Shown here piece by piece: positions 50,001 to 58,868 of a DNA stretch of 64,000 nt. Position numbers and translations under genes: made by a program. This stretch comes from Epithemia pelagica (Eukaryota > Bacillariophyta > Bacillariophyceae > Surirellales > Surirellaceae): NCBI GenBank assembly GCA_946965045.2, contig OX337242.1, positions 2,790,001 through 2,854,000 on the forward strand, read 5' to 3'. A model generated the notes under the pieces. It saw only the letters and a program-made list of their open reading frames with translations. It did not search any database and was not told the DNA's origin. Within the stretch, counting starts at the first letter, position 1. The number at the start of each line of letters is the position of its first letter.

Positions 50001-50560
50001 AGGTAAAATGAAGAATATGACCTTGGGGAAGCAGGGCGGTACTTAGTTTTTCACGGGCCGCATCCAATAATTGATATTCGTCCTCATTCAAGTCTTGGCG
50101 GTACATGTTCAACTGTTCGCGGGGTGCGACCAAGTGGCCACCTCGGTACTGATCTTCATTGTCCGAATCTTGGTCCTCACTACCACTACTTCTACTATCA
50201 TCGTCCATCCTACCGAGGCCTCGGCCTTGCGCAGTCTTGAGATGATGCTGGAGCGAGCTGACTTTCCAGTTCCACGCGTGTGCATGGACATGGTAATCGT
50301 TGGGACGGCGTTTTTGGAGGGAGTGATTGCACAATTCAGTCGCCAACTGCAGAAAGGAATCCTTGGAGGTGGCAATCAACTGTTCGTCGTCCCACAATGG
50401 TTCCTGTTTCTTCCACACGCGCGGTTCCACATCGGTAATGCCCAAGACAAATTCCATGGCGTCGTCTGTTTTTTGTTGTTGTTCTCTCGGGGGAATCTCT
50501 CCAGTCGGCCGCTCTCTATGCTCACACGCTCTCTCCGCTGTCGAGATTCGAGATTTGTTC
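46950..50560. repeat. Left arm of large inverted repeat (U 3' end plus W1)
   Basis: This segment, including the W1 gene and its flanks, is present in inverted orientation at about 54780-58205. Homology covers the W leader (GACTGGAGAGATTCCCC), the whole gene and the downstream ACGAAATGTGGCCTGTAGTAC block. The arms are separated by about 4.2 kb holding F4 and G3. Confidence 0.7.
47470..50457 (-). CDS. WD40-like beta-propeller protein with nuclear localisation signal (W1)
   Basis: 995 aa from ATG 50457 (MEFVLGITDVEPR). The frame is open further upstream but that part is not conserved in W2. The N-terminal ~450 residues form a unique region (LATELCNHSLQKRRPNDYHV, then SITWGLCNKIRSERDTVW). The C-terminal half has propeller-like strands: VNGMLNKWCLKTNQLLW, HLLYVWTHAI, TWREHSGIIRAMAVML, DAMVLWDLQNPGVPLSRFDF and KWLVAGYLNGSIVRAP. 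A clear NLS, PPKRKKRR, lies at about 865-872, and the protein ends in an Asp/Glu run of about 25. Probably a nuclear scaffold, by inference. Family beyond WD40-like is not recognised. Confidence 0.75.
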   Translation of the reverse strand: MEFVLGITDVEPRVWKKQEPLWDDEQLIATSKDSFLQLATELCNHSLQKRRPNDYHVHAHAWNWKVSSLQHHLKTAQGRGLGRMDDDSRSSGSEDQDSDNEDQYRGGHLVAPREQLNMYRQDLNEDEYQLLDAAREKLSTALLPQGHILHFTYDMGSTTHLYCKVVSVRPMVAGAILRYLGPADSKAQVQRMEALAAYSLHKEDQIDAFYPNFAKAFLSKQVGSITWGLCNKIRSERDTVWCSMENATCSSDVFFASQTFTDMQEFLTLAEEAWTPTKQTKRYNRNFVSRHVFPSDSTGDASFEHMTERSNDENAQFGPKLLLFRKPRDEAVDETKTTPSFDFGKTFPKTYAHFTSGKFRWIKYKNGMLRVLVGRATGHDHREFSSDQVLVTWRRTFCTLHELLCAVEASWVYGTYPLEADTILAGIDADVGPSHPLPPEPKVLGRKQDAVVVSKCNDTNHKMITVMEMAQEDDGKMVLYCGHVNGMLNKWCLKTNQLLWSKQVFEDCTDDFEHFSKYIGVWLRATGGVAGLVIRQQDDGKHLLYVWTHAIDDDDPQPSVVHCLNGSNGSLVTTYTCHVGQDTKGRVAFPSIATIVVAPLWDEDEEAWMDTLVVGLHCSPAGLIEWNQDYSDFDLDAAQACGEGNILPFDLSTGKALETWREHSGIIRAMAVMLKDKYLLSYSMRHGHGLPDAMVLWDLQNPGVPLSRFDFWDPSASLRKQQKYRLEDISGISISGRCVLFFDDSADRIAAVKVNKHRRRGKVSLSMEGYARVGARYYEDSGSHGSMARSGGKVALSNEVDHNCWLFDIESVCSDARLDKRDGNRRLFFGERHGDDDEDAATRQQLARQLALGKVEFPPFAGFPPKRKKRRLGAFESGGFSLESNEVPDDDIGFWITDRDDGQGNGGPVAHAMYGKWLVAGYLNGSIVRAPLLPDEFDVPPKKMGGTNGVVSCSRLPSDEWFCPVLEAHVDSDEDDDEDDDVDSDDDDEDDDDDE

Positions 50561-51001
50561 TTCGCAGAGAGCCTCACGGCAATGTGAGAGATTGAAAATT
50601 GAGGAACAACACACAACAAACACCACTTACTCCGCTTCGCTTTCAATGCGCGTCTTCTCCCGTCGCATTGGTGGAGTTTCAAGATCCAATGATACCAAGA
50701 CGGATACCCGACGCGCGATCGCGAACGGGTCCGCAGTGATCTCTTTCTGGGGGGGTACCCCCAAACACCGGTAAACCGGTCGCACATGTATCGTGCAACT
50801 ACGTTGCAAACCGAAAGGGCCAAATACCATAGTTGCCCCTTTCCTGATAATATATCAAGTCACAAACGATGAGATGACCATGAAGAATACTCTTCTTTTC
50901 CCCCAATATCATCTTTGTTTTTTACTTTTATAGCCACTCATCCAGCTTTACTAGACGGCATCACTGGCATCATCATCCATGTGATTCTCTTTTCCGGGAC
51001 C
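50458..51001. promoter_or_regulatory. W1-F4 divergent intergenic region
   Basis: The first ~130 bp upstream of W1 are the conserved W leader. A palindromic stretch GGTACCCCCAAACACCGGTAAACCGG lies near 50754-50780, in two parts. No TGACGTCA box is found upstream of F4, unlike F1 and F2. Confidence 0.35.
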
Positions 51002-52623
51002 ATGTCGTCATTCCCATCCTTCTTCGCGTCCTCTCCAAGAATGCCGCATCGTTTGTCCCCAACACGGATTCCACGTCAAACTCCTAGTACCACGCCACAA
51101 CGACAACGACAGCGAGGAATGTATCTACCAGCAGGAAGAAAATCGTTGTGTTGTGGTCGGTGGCGACAGTGTTCTTGCTGTTGGAGTGCGGCGTTTTCCA
51201 CAACGACCTGCGAATCCATGTCCAGCCATCCAAACGAGGAGAACCACAACAAACCCAGGAACCACAACAACCGCCACAGCCTTTGGTCCAGTCGAACAAC
51301 GTAACCAGGAACGAAGAACAAGTCACAATCCACCATTCGATTAACAGCAGTTCCTCAAAAACGACGACGACTCTTCCGTGGTTCAATCGAACCTTGACCA
51401 TGGTCGTTGCAATGTATGGCCAAATGAGCAATCATCTACTGTACATGGCGCAGGCTCGTCAGATTCAACAAACTCTCGAAGCAGCGGTGCCCGGTCTGTC
51501 CATTCGCTTGATTGGACAGCCAGGAAACCACTTTCTCAACGTTATTCCACAGTGCTTTCCTGGATTACGGACAATCTACAGTTCTGGTGGCAAGAATGAC
51601 CCGGAACAGTTTGGGCCTATTCAAACGGCTCAAAAGAAGTGGCTACGGAAGAACGCCATATAACTACACAATGTCAAAACACCGTCTCAAATTGAGTTGC
51701 TTCGAGACTTGTTGAAACAGCAGTACGAAGCGGAGCAACAGCTCCAACGTGGAATTCAACCCAACTTGAATCACGTTCCCTTGCCATCCTCGTTTCCCAA
51801 AAATCCCTACTCGATACCATTCCTCTACGTAACCGAGAAAATGCCCTTATCCGGTATTTTGCAACATGCCGATTTGTACCACGACCTTCGTCACTGGCTT
51901 CGCATCGATCCCTCGTGTTGTGCCCAGCTACCGTACGAGGATGAAACCGTGTTTCATTTTCGGAACTTTGTTACAGAAATTGAAGTACTCAACAAATCAA
52001 CCACGAAAGAGAGGTTTGGGGAACTGACACCCGGCGATACCGCTCAACACTTGTTTGGTCCGCCGCCACCCTTGTCCCACTCCATCTCATCTCACATGAG
52101 CAGCACCAGCACCAGCAAACACCAGAACAACCACAGTGCCAGTAGTAACCGAATAGCGATTATCAGTCGGTATCCGAGCACAGCGACCCCCTATGCGCAA
52201 GCGTTACATGACCAGGGATGGAAGGTACAAGTGATTCAGAATCAATCGGGAATTCAAGACTTCTGTTTTGCCATGTCGACACAAGCCACAGTTGTGGGGG
52301 TTGCCCATTCCACCTTTGTCCAATTGCCCGGTTTGTTGGGCAATGCCTCCACGGTACGATGGTATTATTTGACGCAAACCATGGGGAAGCAGCGTCAATC
52401 ATCAACAAAATTTTGCTACGAAACTAAAGACCGCAACCACTTGACATCGTCCGCTGTGGGCTTGGTGGAACAAAAGCGTACCTTCTTTCCCCTGGACCCC
52501 TCGGTGCTGAATTCTCCTCAACAAGAGTTTCGACAGGAACTCGTTTGTCCGTCAGGATTCATTACAGGTCAATCCTTGAAACAACAATCCGATGCGCTGT
52601 TAGTATCCACTCCAGATTCATGA
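51002..52623 (+). pseudogene. F family copy F4, broken by a frameshift and a stop
   Basis: ATG 51002 begins MSSFPSFFASSPRMPHR as in F1. Near 51145 the coherent sense moves to another frame (FLLLECGVFHNDLRIHVQPS), so the anchor is out of frame with the start. A TAA at 51661-51663 follows KWLRKNAI, where F1 has KWLSGRNKGVKELYN; about nine bases are missing there. After it the same frame resumes at NVKTPSQI and is open to 52623 with intact VFHFRNFVTE and STFVQLPGLLGNAS motifs. The most diverged F copy. Confidence 0.72.
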
Positions 52624-52842
52624 AATACTCGGGGCTACACAAGAGCTGTCACATGATTTGTACCTACTAGACCACACGGTACTCATTCGAACGAAACCAT
52701 TCTATGTGCTTGTCCTTGGATCAAGGAATTTTGTGTTTGGGTTGTGCCTGGACAATGCTTTGTTAGGATCCAATCCGGAGAAAGGAACATGTGTACCTAG
52801 ACCACACGGTCCTATAATTCAAACGAAACCATATTCTATGCG

Positions 52843-54324
52843 TTATGATGAGTCATTGGATCCAAGAGTGTTGTTCTTCTTGTTTTGTGCCAGGAGGAGG
52901 ACGGCTGCCATGTCCGTGTGATAGGCGGGTGATCGTACATAGTCTGTCAAGGGGCCGATTTGCTTTTTGAGCCAAAAACACTGGGTCCGAACGTGGTGCA
53001 CATTCATCATACTCGGGTCTTTGGGAGCCGCACCATAACACATTCCAGCAGTCTTGCCGGTTTTCCAATATCCATTGTGGGGACGCAATTGTCGTTTAAA
53101 CTGGAACCAGGCCTCTTCAAACTGGGCGTCCCGCAATACTTGGAGTGTAAACATGCATTGGAAGATAAAATAAGGCATTTCGGTACACACATCCTGTGAC
53201 TGGTCGGGAGTGGTTTGCACCATGTGCTCCAGGTGGTTGGTATAGGCTTGCATCCACCGTTGCATCACGAGACTTTGGGGTCGTGCTACCATGAAATAAC
53301 TGTCCAGCATGCGTGCCTGGCCGGCCAGTTGTAGGTACGGTTTCTTTGGCGGGGACGATCTGTCTCGAATATGACAGGTTTTATATTTTTGGAGTTGACG
53401 ACGGCTCAAAGCACCGGCCTTGCTAAAAAAGGGGGGCACAAAAAAGTCGACATGGCTGGATGGAATCAAGTGGTCCACATAGTCATCCAAGGGTCGCATG
53501 GGACAAATGGAGGTATCGGCATAGACACCCCCGTACAAGGCCATGAGTTCGGTGCGCAGCAAGTTTCCCAGTTTGACGGGGCAGATTCGTGTACCGTTGG
53601 TCCTGTGGTTGTTGTTGCCGTCGATTGTTCGAGGAATGCTGGCCAACCGAGCAAAGTTGGGAGCCAGTGTCATGGCTGTGGTCCGATTGAGGATGCGAAC
53701 ATCCCACGTGGGATGCAAAATCTGCCAGGCTTGGACGCAGGCATAGTCGGCCTGATATTTGTTGGGTGTCGAGTGGGGGCCACCAATGTCCGCCAAATGG
53801 TCCAGTCCTCGATCCCAATACAACCAAACGATTTTGGGGATACCCTGAATCGTTGTGTTGGTGGTAAGAGGTGGTGCAATTGTAGGAACGGGCAAGGAGG
53901 AGGAGACGGAGGAGGAGGAAGAAAGAGAAGAACCCGGCGAGGATCCAATCGAAACTGGTCGGCCTCTTGCTGGACCAGGAGCGTCGGCGTGGTGAGTGGA
54001 CGTGCTTGAGTCGTTGGTTTTGTTGGAGTCGATCGATCCCACCAAGGGATCCTTCCTTGTCGACAACAATTGAACGGTGCTTCGGGAGGAGTTGACCAAA
54101 CTTGCTGAATGATCGAGTCCATCCTCCTCCTCTTCCGTTGTATTGGACGAGGAAGACGACTGAAACAACACATCTCTGTGTGGAGTCAACTTTACAATAT
54201 TGCATATGGACGTCCACATCAAGAGTGTTGAGAATAGGAGTGCCACTTTCAGGATGGTCGGCCGTTTGGAAACTCGCAAGATCCAGGGCATGGTTCGATC
54301 GTCGTGAGATGCCGAATGCCCCAT
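52843..54324 (-). CDS. Caps_synth/GT32-like glycosyltransferase G3
   Basis: 493 aa from ATG 54324. Short cytosolic tail, membrane anchor at about 24-45 (ILKVALLFSTLLMWTSICNI), acidic and Ser-rich stem, then the catalytic domain with IPKIVWLYWDRG, HPTWDVRILNRT and LLRTELMALYGGVYADTS (DXD-like Asp in YADTS). C-terminal NGYWKTGKTAGMCYGAAP corresponds to the relic motif in g'. The start is better defined than in G1, where the homologous ATG is shifted by one base. Probably Golgi, substrate unknown. Lies between the W1 and W2 arms, tail to tail with F4. Confidence 0.8.
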   Translation of the reverse strand: MGHSASHDDRTMPWILRVSKRPTILKVALLFSTLLMWTSICNIVKLTPHRDVLFQSSSSSNTTEEEEDGLDHSASLVNSSRSTVQLLSTRKDPLVGSIDSNKTNDSSTSTHHADAPGPARGRPVSIGSSPGSSLSSSSSVSSSLPVPTIAPPLTTNTTIQGIPKIVWLYWDRGLDHLADIGGPHSTPNKYQADYACVQAWQILHPTWDVRILNRTTAMTLAPNFARLASIPRTIDGNNNHRTNGTRICPVKLGNLLRTELMALYGGVYADTSICPMRPLDDYVDHLIPSSHVDFFVPPFFSKAGALSRRQLQKYKTCHIRDRSSPPKKPYLQLAGQARMLDSYFMVARPQSLVMQRWMQAYTNHLEHMVQTTPDQSQDVCTEMPYFIFQCMFTLQVLRDAQFEEAWFQFKRQLRPHNGYWKTGKTAGMCYGAAPKDPSMMNVHHVRTQCFWLKKQIGPLTDYVRSPAYHTDMAAVLLLAQNKKNNTLGSNDSS

Positions 54325-54887
54325 TGAATTATACCATGTATTTCTCGTAAGAGGTTATCGACGAGTTACGTCAAGGAGAGCAAACTTCCAAAAAGGCCCA
54401 AGATATTTTTATACCATTACTCATACAACACTATGTATGGTATTTTCCCTTTCGGTTTTCTTATGAGGGAGATATTGACTCACGGACAACAACTGACAAC
54501 ACGATCACAGGCGAGGTGCGCGGATGGACGGGTGGACGCTGGCTTCTTGCGACCGGAGGTCGACTATGATCCTTAGCCCCCCCCAGCGGGGGAATCCACT
54601 CATCAAAAAGAGCACCTCCACAGCCGGAGCTGGGGGTTGACTTTGGATCTAACCAAATCGCGGCAAACAATGCGACGTCAAGCCAAGCGGAGTACATGCA
54701 GGTGGTGTTTGTTGTGTGTCTGTCGTTTCCATTATCGCCGTGAGGCTTTTCGTTGAACATATTTAGAAAAGGTTGAGAGGGAGGAACTGGCTGCGAAGAA
54801 CGAATCTGAGCGTGTGTGAGCACATAGAAAGGCCGACTGGAGAGATTCCCCCCGAGAGAACCCAAAAAACAGACGACGCCATACGCC
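54325..54887. promoter_or_regulatory. G3-W2 divergent intergenic region
   Basis: The G3-proximal part (54325-54470) is the inverse of the sequence before G1 (AACCGAAAGGGAAAAT and AAAAATATC blocks). The W2-proximal part is the W leader. No separate gene seen. Confidence 0.35.
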
Positions 54888-57821
54888 ATGGAATTTGTCT
54901 TGGGCATTACCGATGTGGAACCGCGCTTGTGGAAGAACCAGGAACCATTGTGGGACGACGAACAGTTGATTGCCACCTCCAAGGATTCCTTTCTCCAGTT
55001 GGCGACTGAATTGTGCAATCACTCCCTCCAAAAACGCCGTCCCAACGATTACCATGTCAATGCACACGCGTGGAACTGGAAAGTCAGCTCGCTCCAGCAT
55101 CATCTCAAGACTGCGCAAGGCCGAGGCCTCGGTAGGATGGACGATGATAGTAGTAGTCCTAGTAAAAGTGAGGACCAAGATTCGGACAATGAAGATGCGT
55201 ACCGAGGTGGTCACTTGGTGGCACCCCGTGAACAGTTGAACATATACCGACAAGACTTGGAGGAGGACGAATATCAATTATTGGATGCGGCCAGGGAAAC
55301 ACTGAGTACCACCCTGCTTCCCCAAGACCACATTCTTCATTTTACCAACGACATGGGATCCACCACCCATTTGTATTGTAAAGTAGTGTCGGTTCGACCA
55401 CTGGTTGCGGGCACCATTCTTCGGTACCTTGGTCCCGCCGATTCGACGGCACAAGTTCAGCGAATGGAGGCTTTAGCGGCGTACAGTCTAACCAAAGAAC
55501 ACCAGATTGACTCATTCTATCCCAATTTTGCCAAGGCATTCTTGTCCAAACAAGTGGGGAGCATTACCTGGGGATTGTGCAGCAAGATTCGATCCGAACG
55601 GGACACGGTTTGGTGTTCCATGGAGAATGCCACGTGTAGCACTGACGTCTTTTTTGCGTCACAGACCTGTACCGACATGCAAGAGTTTCTAACGTTGGCC
55701 GAGGAGGCATGGACGCCCACAAAGCAAACAAAACGATACAATCCCAACTTTGTGTCGCGTCATGTGTTTCCGTCCGACTGCACGGGGGATGCTTCCTTTG
55801 AGCACATGACAGAGCGAAGCAACGATGAAAATGCCCAGTTTGGACCCAAACTTCTGTTGTTTCGAAAACCACGAGACGAATCCGTGGAGGAAACCAAGAC
55901 ATCTCCGTCCTTTGACTTTCGCAAGACCTTTCCCAGGACGTATGCTCACTTTACCAGTGGCAAGTTTCGCTGGATCAAATACAAAAATGGCATTTTGCGC
56001 GTCCTGGTGGGTCGCGCCACGGGCCACGACCATCGAGACTTTTCCTCGAATCAAATACTCGTGACGTGGCGTCGCATCTTTCGCACCCTTCACGAGCTCC
56101 TCTGTGCCGTGGAAGCCAGTTGGGTGTACGGGCCTTATCCCTTGGAGGCGGGCACGATTCTTGCCGGCATTGACGCGGATGTGGGGCCGTCCCATCCCCT
56201 GCCACCCGAACCAAAAGTGTTGGGAAGGAAACAAGATGCGGTGGTGGTCTCCCAGTGCAACGACCCGAACCACAAGATGATTACTGTCATGAAAATGGCT
56301 CAAGAGGATGATGGGAAGATGGTACTGTATTGTGGCCACGTGAATGGCATGCTCAACAAGTGGTGCCTCAAAACCAACCAGTTACTTTGGTCCAAACAAG
56401 TGTTTGAAGATTGCGCGGACGACTTCGAACATTTTACCGACTACATTGGTGTTCGGCTTAAAGCCACGGGTGGCGTGGCTGGCTTGGTGATTCGCCAGAA
56501 GGACGACGGGAAGCACCTCCTGTATGTTTGGACCCATGCCATTGATGGCGATGATCCATATCCATCGGTGGTCCACTGCCTCAATGGGAGCGATGGAAGC
56601 CTCGTGACGACCTATACCTGCCACGTCGGTCAAGACACGAAAGGAAGAGTCGCCTTTCCTTCCATTGCTACCATTGTCGCCGCTCCCTTGTGGAATAAAG
56701 ATGAAAAAGCATGGATGGACACCTTGGTGGTGGGCCTCCATTGCTCCCCGGGAGGTCACATCCAGTGGAACCAAGACTATTCCGATTTTGATCTGGACGC
56801 AGCCCAGGCTTGTGGCGAAGGAAACATTTTGCCATTTAATCTCTCCACCGGTAAACCTTTGGAAACATGGCGAGAACATACGGGAATCATTCGCGCCATG
56901 GCCGTCATGCTCCAAGACAAGTACCTCCTGAGTTACTCCATGCGCCATGGTCATGGCTTGCCGGATGCCATGGTCTTGTGGGACCTGCAGTATCCCGGCG
57001 TCCCGCTGTCACGATTTGATTTCTGGGACCCTTCCGCCTCGTTGCGGAAACAACAACAGTATCGACTCGACGATATTTCTGGTATAAGCAACTCGGGACC
57101 TTGCGTACTGTTTTTGGACGACAGCGCCGATCGAATTGCTGCTGTCAAGGTGAATCAGAATCGTCGCGGCGGCAAGGTCTCGTTGAGCATGGAGGGTTAC
57201 GCCCGTGTGGGTGCCAGGTACTCCGAAGAAGAGGACTTTCACGGGTCCATGGCACTGTCCGGGGGCAAAGTCGCTCTGTCGAATGAAGTCGACCACAATT
57301 GCTGGCTGTTTGATATTGAATCCGTCTGTTCCGATGCGCGCCTGGACAAACGTGATGGCAATCGTCAACTGTTGTTAGACGAGCAACAGGGTGACGACGA
57401 GGACAATCGGCAACAATTGGCACAACAGCTAGCACTGGGGAAAGTGGAATTTCCTCGCTTTGCCGGTTGTCCGCCGAAACGTAAAAAGCGTCGACTCGGA
57501 GCCTTTGGGAATGACGATAACTCGGTAGAAAGCAATGAGATACCGGCGGATGATATGGGGATTTGGATGACTGATACCGACGATGGCCAAGGGAATGGAG
57601 GACCGGTGGCCCATGCCATGTATGGGAAATGGCTCGTGGCCGGATACCTCAATGGGTCCATCGTCCGAGCTCCGCTCCTCCCTGACGAATTCGACGTGCC
57701 TCCGGAAACGATTGGTGGTACCAACGGCGTCGTTTCGTGCTCACGTTTGCCCAGCGATGAGTGGTTTTGCCCCTTCTTGGAGGCACATGTGGACAGACGA
57801 CGAAAACGACGAAAACGATGA
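54888..57821 (+). CDS. WD40-like beta-propeller protein W2, with altered basic C-terminus
   Basis: 977 aa from ATG 54888, aligned with W1 over nearly the whole length, with the same propeller strands and CPPKRKKRRLGAF nuclear signal. The C-terminus differs sharply. After FLEAHVD the frame reads RRRKRRKR and stops, whereas the next frame of the same DNA would give an acidic tail DDENDENDE and stop, as expected from W1. A one-base loss therefore turned the acidic tail into a basic one. Everything upstream is intact, so the gene is probably still expressed. Head-to-head with G3. Confidence 0.75.
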   Translation: MEFVLGITDVEPRLWKNQEPLWDDEQLIATSKDSFLQLATELCNHSLQKRRPNDYHVNAHAWNWKVSSLQHHLKTAQGRGLGRMDDDSSSPSKSEDQDSDNEDAYRGGHLVAPREQLNIYRQDLEEDEYQLLDAARETLSTTLLPQDHILHFTNDMGSTTHLYCKVVSVRPLVAGTILRYLGPADSTAQVQRMEALAAYSLTKEHQIDSFYPNFAKAFLSKQVGSITWGLCSKIRSERDTVWCSMENATCSTDVFFASQTCTDMQEFLTLAEEAWTPTKQTKRYNPNFVSRHVFPSDCTGDASFEHMTERSNDENAQFGPKLLLFRKPRDESVEETKTSPSFDFRKTFPRTYAHFTSGKFRWIKYKNGILRVLVGRATGHDHRDFSSNQILVTWRRIFRTLHELLCAVEASWVYGPYPLEAGTILAGIDADVGPSHPLPPEPKVLGRKQDAVVVSQCNDPNHKMITVMKMAQEDDGKMVLYCGHVNGMLNKWCLKTNQLLWSKQVFEDCADDFEHFTDYIGVRLKATGGVAGLVIRQKDDGKHLLYVWTHAIDGDDPYPSVVHCLNGSDGSLVTTYTCHVGQDTKGRVAFPSIATIVAAPLWNKDEKAWMDTLVVGLHCSPGGHIQWNQDYSDFDLDAAQACGEGNILPFNLSTGKPLETWREHTGIIRAMAVMLQDKYLLSYSMRHGHGLPDAMVLWDLQYPGVPLSRFDFWDPSASLRKQQQYRLDDISGISNSGPCVLFLDDSADRIAAVKVNQNRRGGKVSLSMEGYARVGARYSEEEDFHGSMALSGGKVALSNEVDHNCWLFDIESVCSDARLDKRDGNRQLLLDEQQGDDEDNRQQLAQQLALGKVEFPRFAGCPPKRKKRRLGAFGNDDNSVESNEIPADDMGIWMTDTDDGQGNGGPVAHAMYGKWLVAGYLNGSIVRAPLLPDEFDVPPETIGGTNGVVSCSRLPSDEWFCPFLEAHVDRRRKRRKR

Positions 57822-58205
57822 ATGACCTCGTCGACTACGAGGAGCTCGTGATTGTTACATTCAAATATACGCTGGATCGATCTATCGGAAGGGAGCACAA
57901 GACTCCTCTGTGCCCTTCTATAGAATAAAAGTGGGTTGGATTCTCCTTCTCATTGCTCGCCTCCTTTCATTGTTTCGATTCTTCCCATGCGGTGATGCAT
58001 TGCATTCGAAGAAACACAAACGCACACGAGCTCGATCATCATGTCTGCGGCACAAGTTGCGTCCCATCACCAACAGCCGTTGCACTACAGGCCACATTTC
58101 GTCATTATAGAGAATTACTTCTAGATTGGATCCATAGATTTGAATGATTGACCTTTTTTATAATTGTCGTTGTCTTGCCATGAGTTAAGTTCTGTATGGA
58201 ATAAC
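57822..58205. other. W2 downstream flank with U 3' remnant
   Basis: No functional gene. It matches the flank of W1 in inverse, including TACTACAGGCC/ATTTCGTCATTA near 58083-58108, and a remnant of the U 3' end. Confidence 0.45.
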
Positions 58206-58415
58206 TTACTGGAACAGTAGTTTGCTCATCGACACTGCGTTTGAATCCAATCCACAAACAAGCTCATGGTAAACTTGAGTCACGTTGACAGAAGAAACGC
58301 ATTCTGGTTGCCGTCGTTGAATGGGCAGGGAAAATGCGTGCAAGTTGTCGGCTTTCACCAAACTACTTTGGGCGAAGCTCAAGGCCAACGTACACCAGAG
58401 AATCGATCGAGTCAT
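58206..58415 (-). CDS. Small protein with signal peptide, hypothetical
   Basis: 69 aa from ATG 58415. Starts MTRSILWCTLALSFAQSS, a good secretory signal peptide with likely cleavage near ADNLHA, followed by ~45 residues with two Cys (PECVSS, LVCGLDS) that could form one disulphide. It begins right at the end of the duplicated array, so it may be the first exon of a gene truncated by the array boundary. No family recognised. Confidence 0.35.
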   Translation of the reverse strand: MTRSILWCTLALSFAQSSLVKADNLHAFSLPIQRRQPECVSSVNVTQVYHELVCGLDSNAVSMSKLLFQ

Positions 58416-58868
58416 GGTCAAACACACTTCTGCAACGTTGCCGGCGCTGTAGCTGCTACCAGGCTTGGATTCACAATCGATATCCATGCTCGCGTTCGAT
58501 GTTTCATGTCAGCCACCACACAGGCATTGGACAAGGCGCTTTGTCATTGTCTTGTTCCTGTTCGTACCGTTGTACTACCCCCTCTATTTCAGAAATGGCA
58601 GAGAAAGGGCCAACCAGAATGCAATTCCCGAATCTAATACGCAATTTGCAATTTATACTTTGCTGGGTGTAAGTTAAAGTTACCCAACAACAAAGCCCAC
58701 CCAGACAGTTATTTTACTGGAGTTCATAGAAAGGCCCTTTGCGTTTGATCCTTTCAATAGGGTACAGTTTCGAGTCATTGATGACCCAGAGATTTGCTCC
58801 TCTTCTCACGAAAACCCGAGAAACTCGATCTGTTCATCGTGTCATTCCACGCATCAAGGAAAAGTAGT
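58416..58868. other. Intergenic
   Basis: No convincing gene. Overlapping short plus-strand frames here are not supported by any motif. Confidence 0.3.

Larger units (their letters stand above)
54780..58205. repeat. Right arm of large inverted repeat (W2 plus U 3' remnant)
   Basis: Inverted homologue of 46950-50560. Beyond the W2 stop, the block near 58075-58205 is the reverse complement of the U4 3' end (ACAGAACTAAACTTTTTGTC region). Confidence 0.7.

Noticed and set aside
50458-50823. N-terminal extension of W1 by 122 residues
   Set aside because: The extension is not conserved at W2, where the leader is out of frame, and MEFVLGITDVEPR is the shared start.
58266-58677. Overlapping plus-strand frames opposite the small secreted protein
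   Set aside because: Three mutually overlapping frames with no motif; only the minus-strand frame has a plausible signal peptide.
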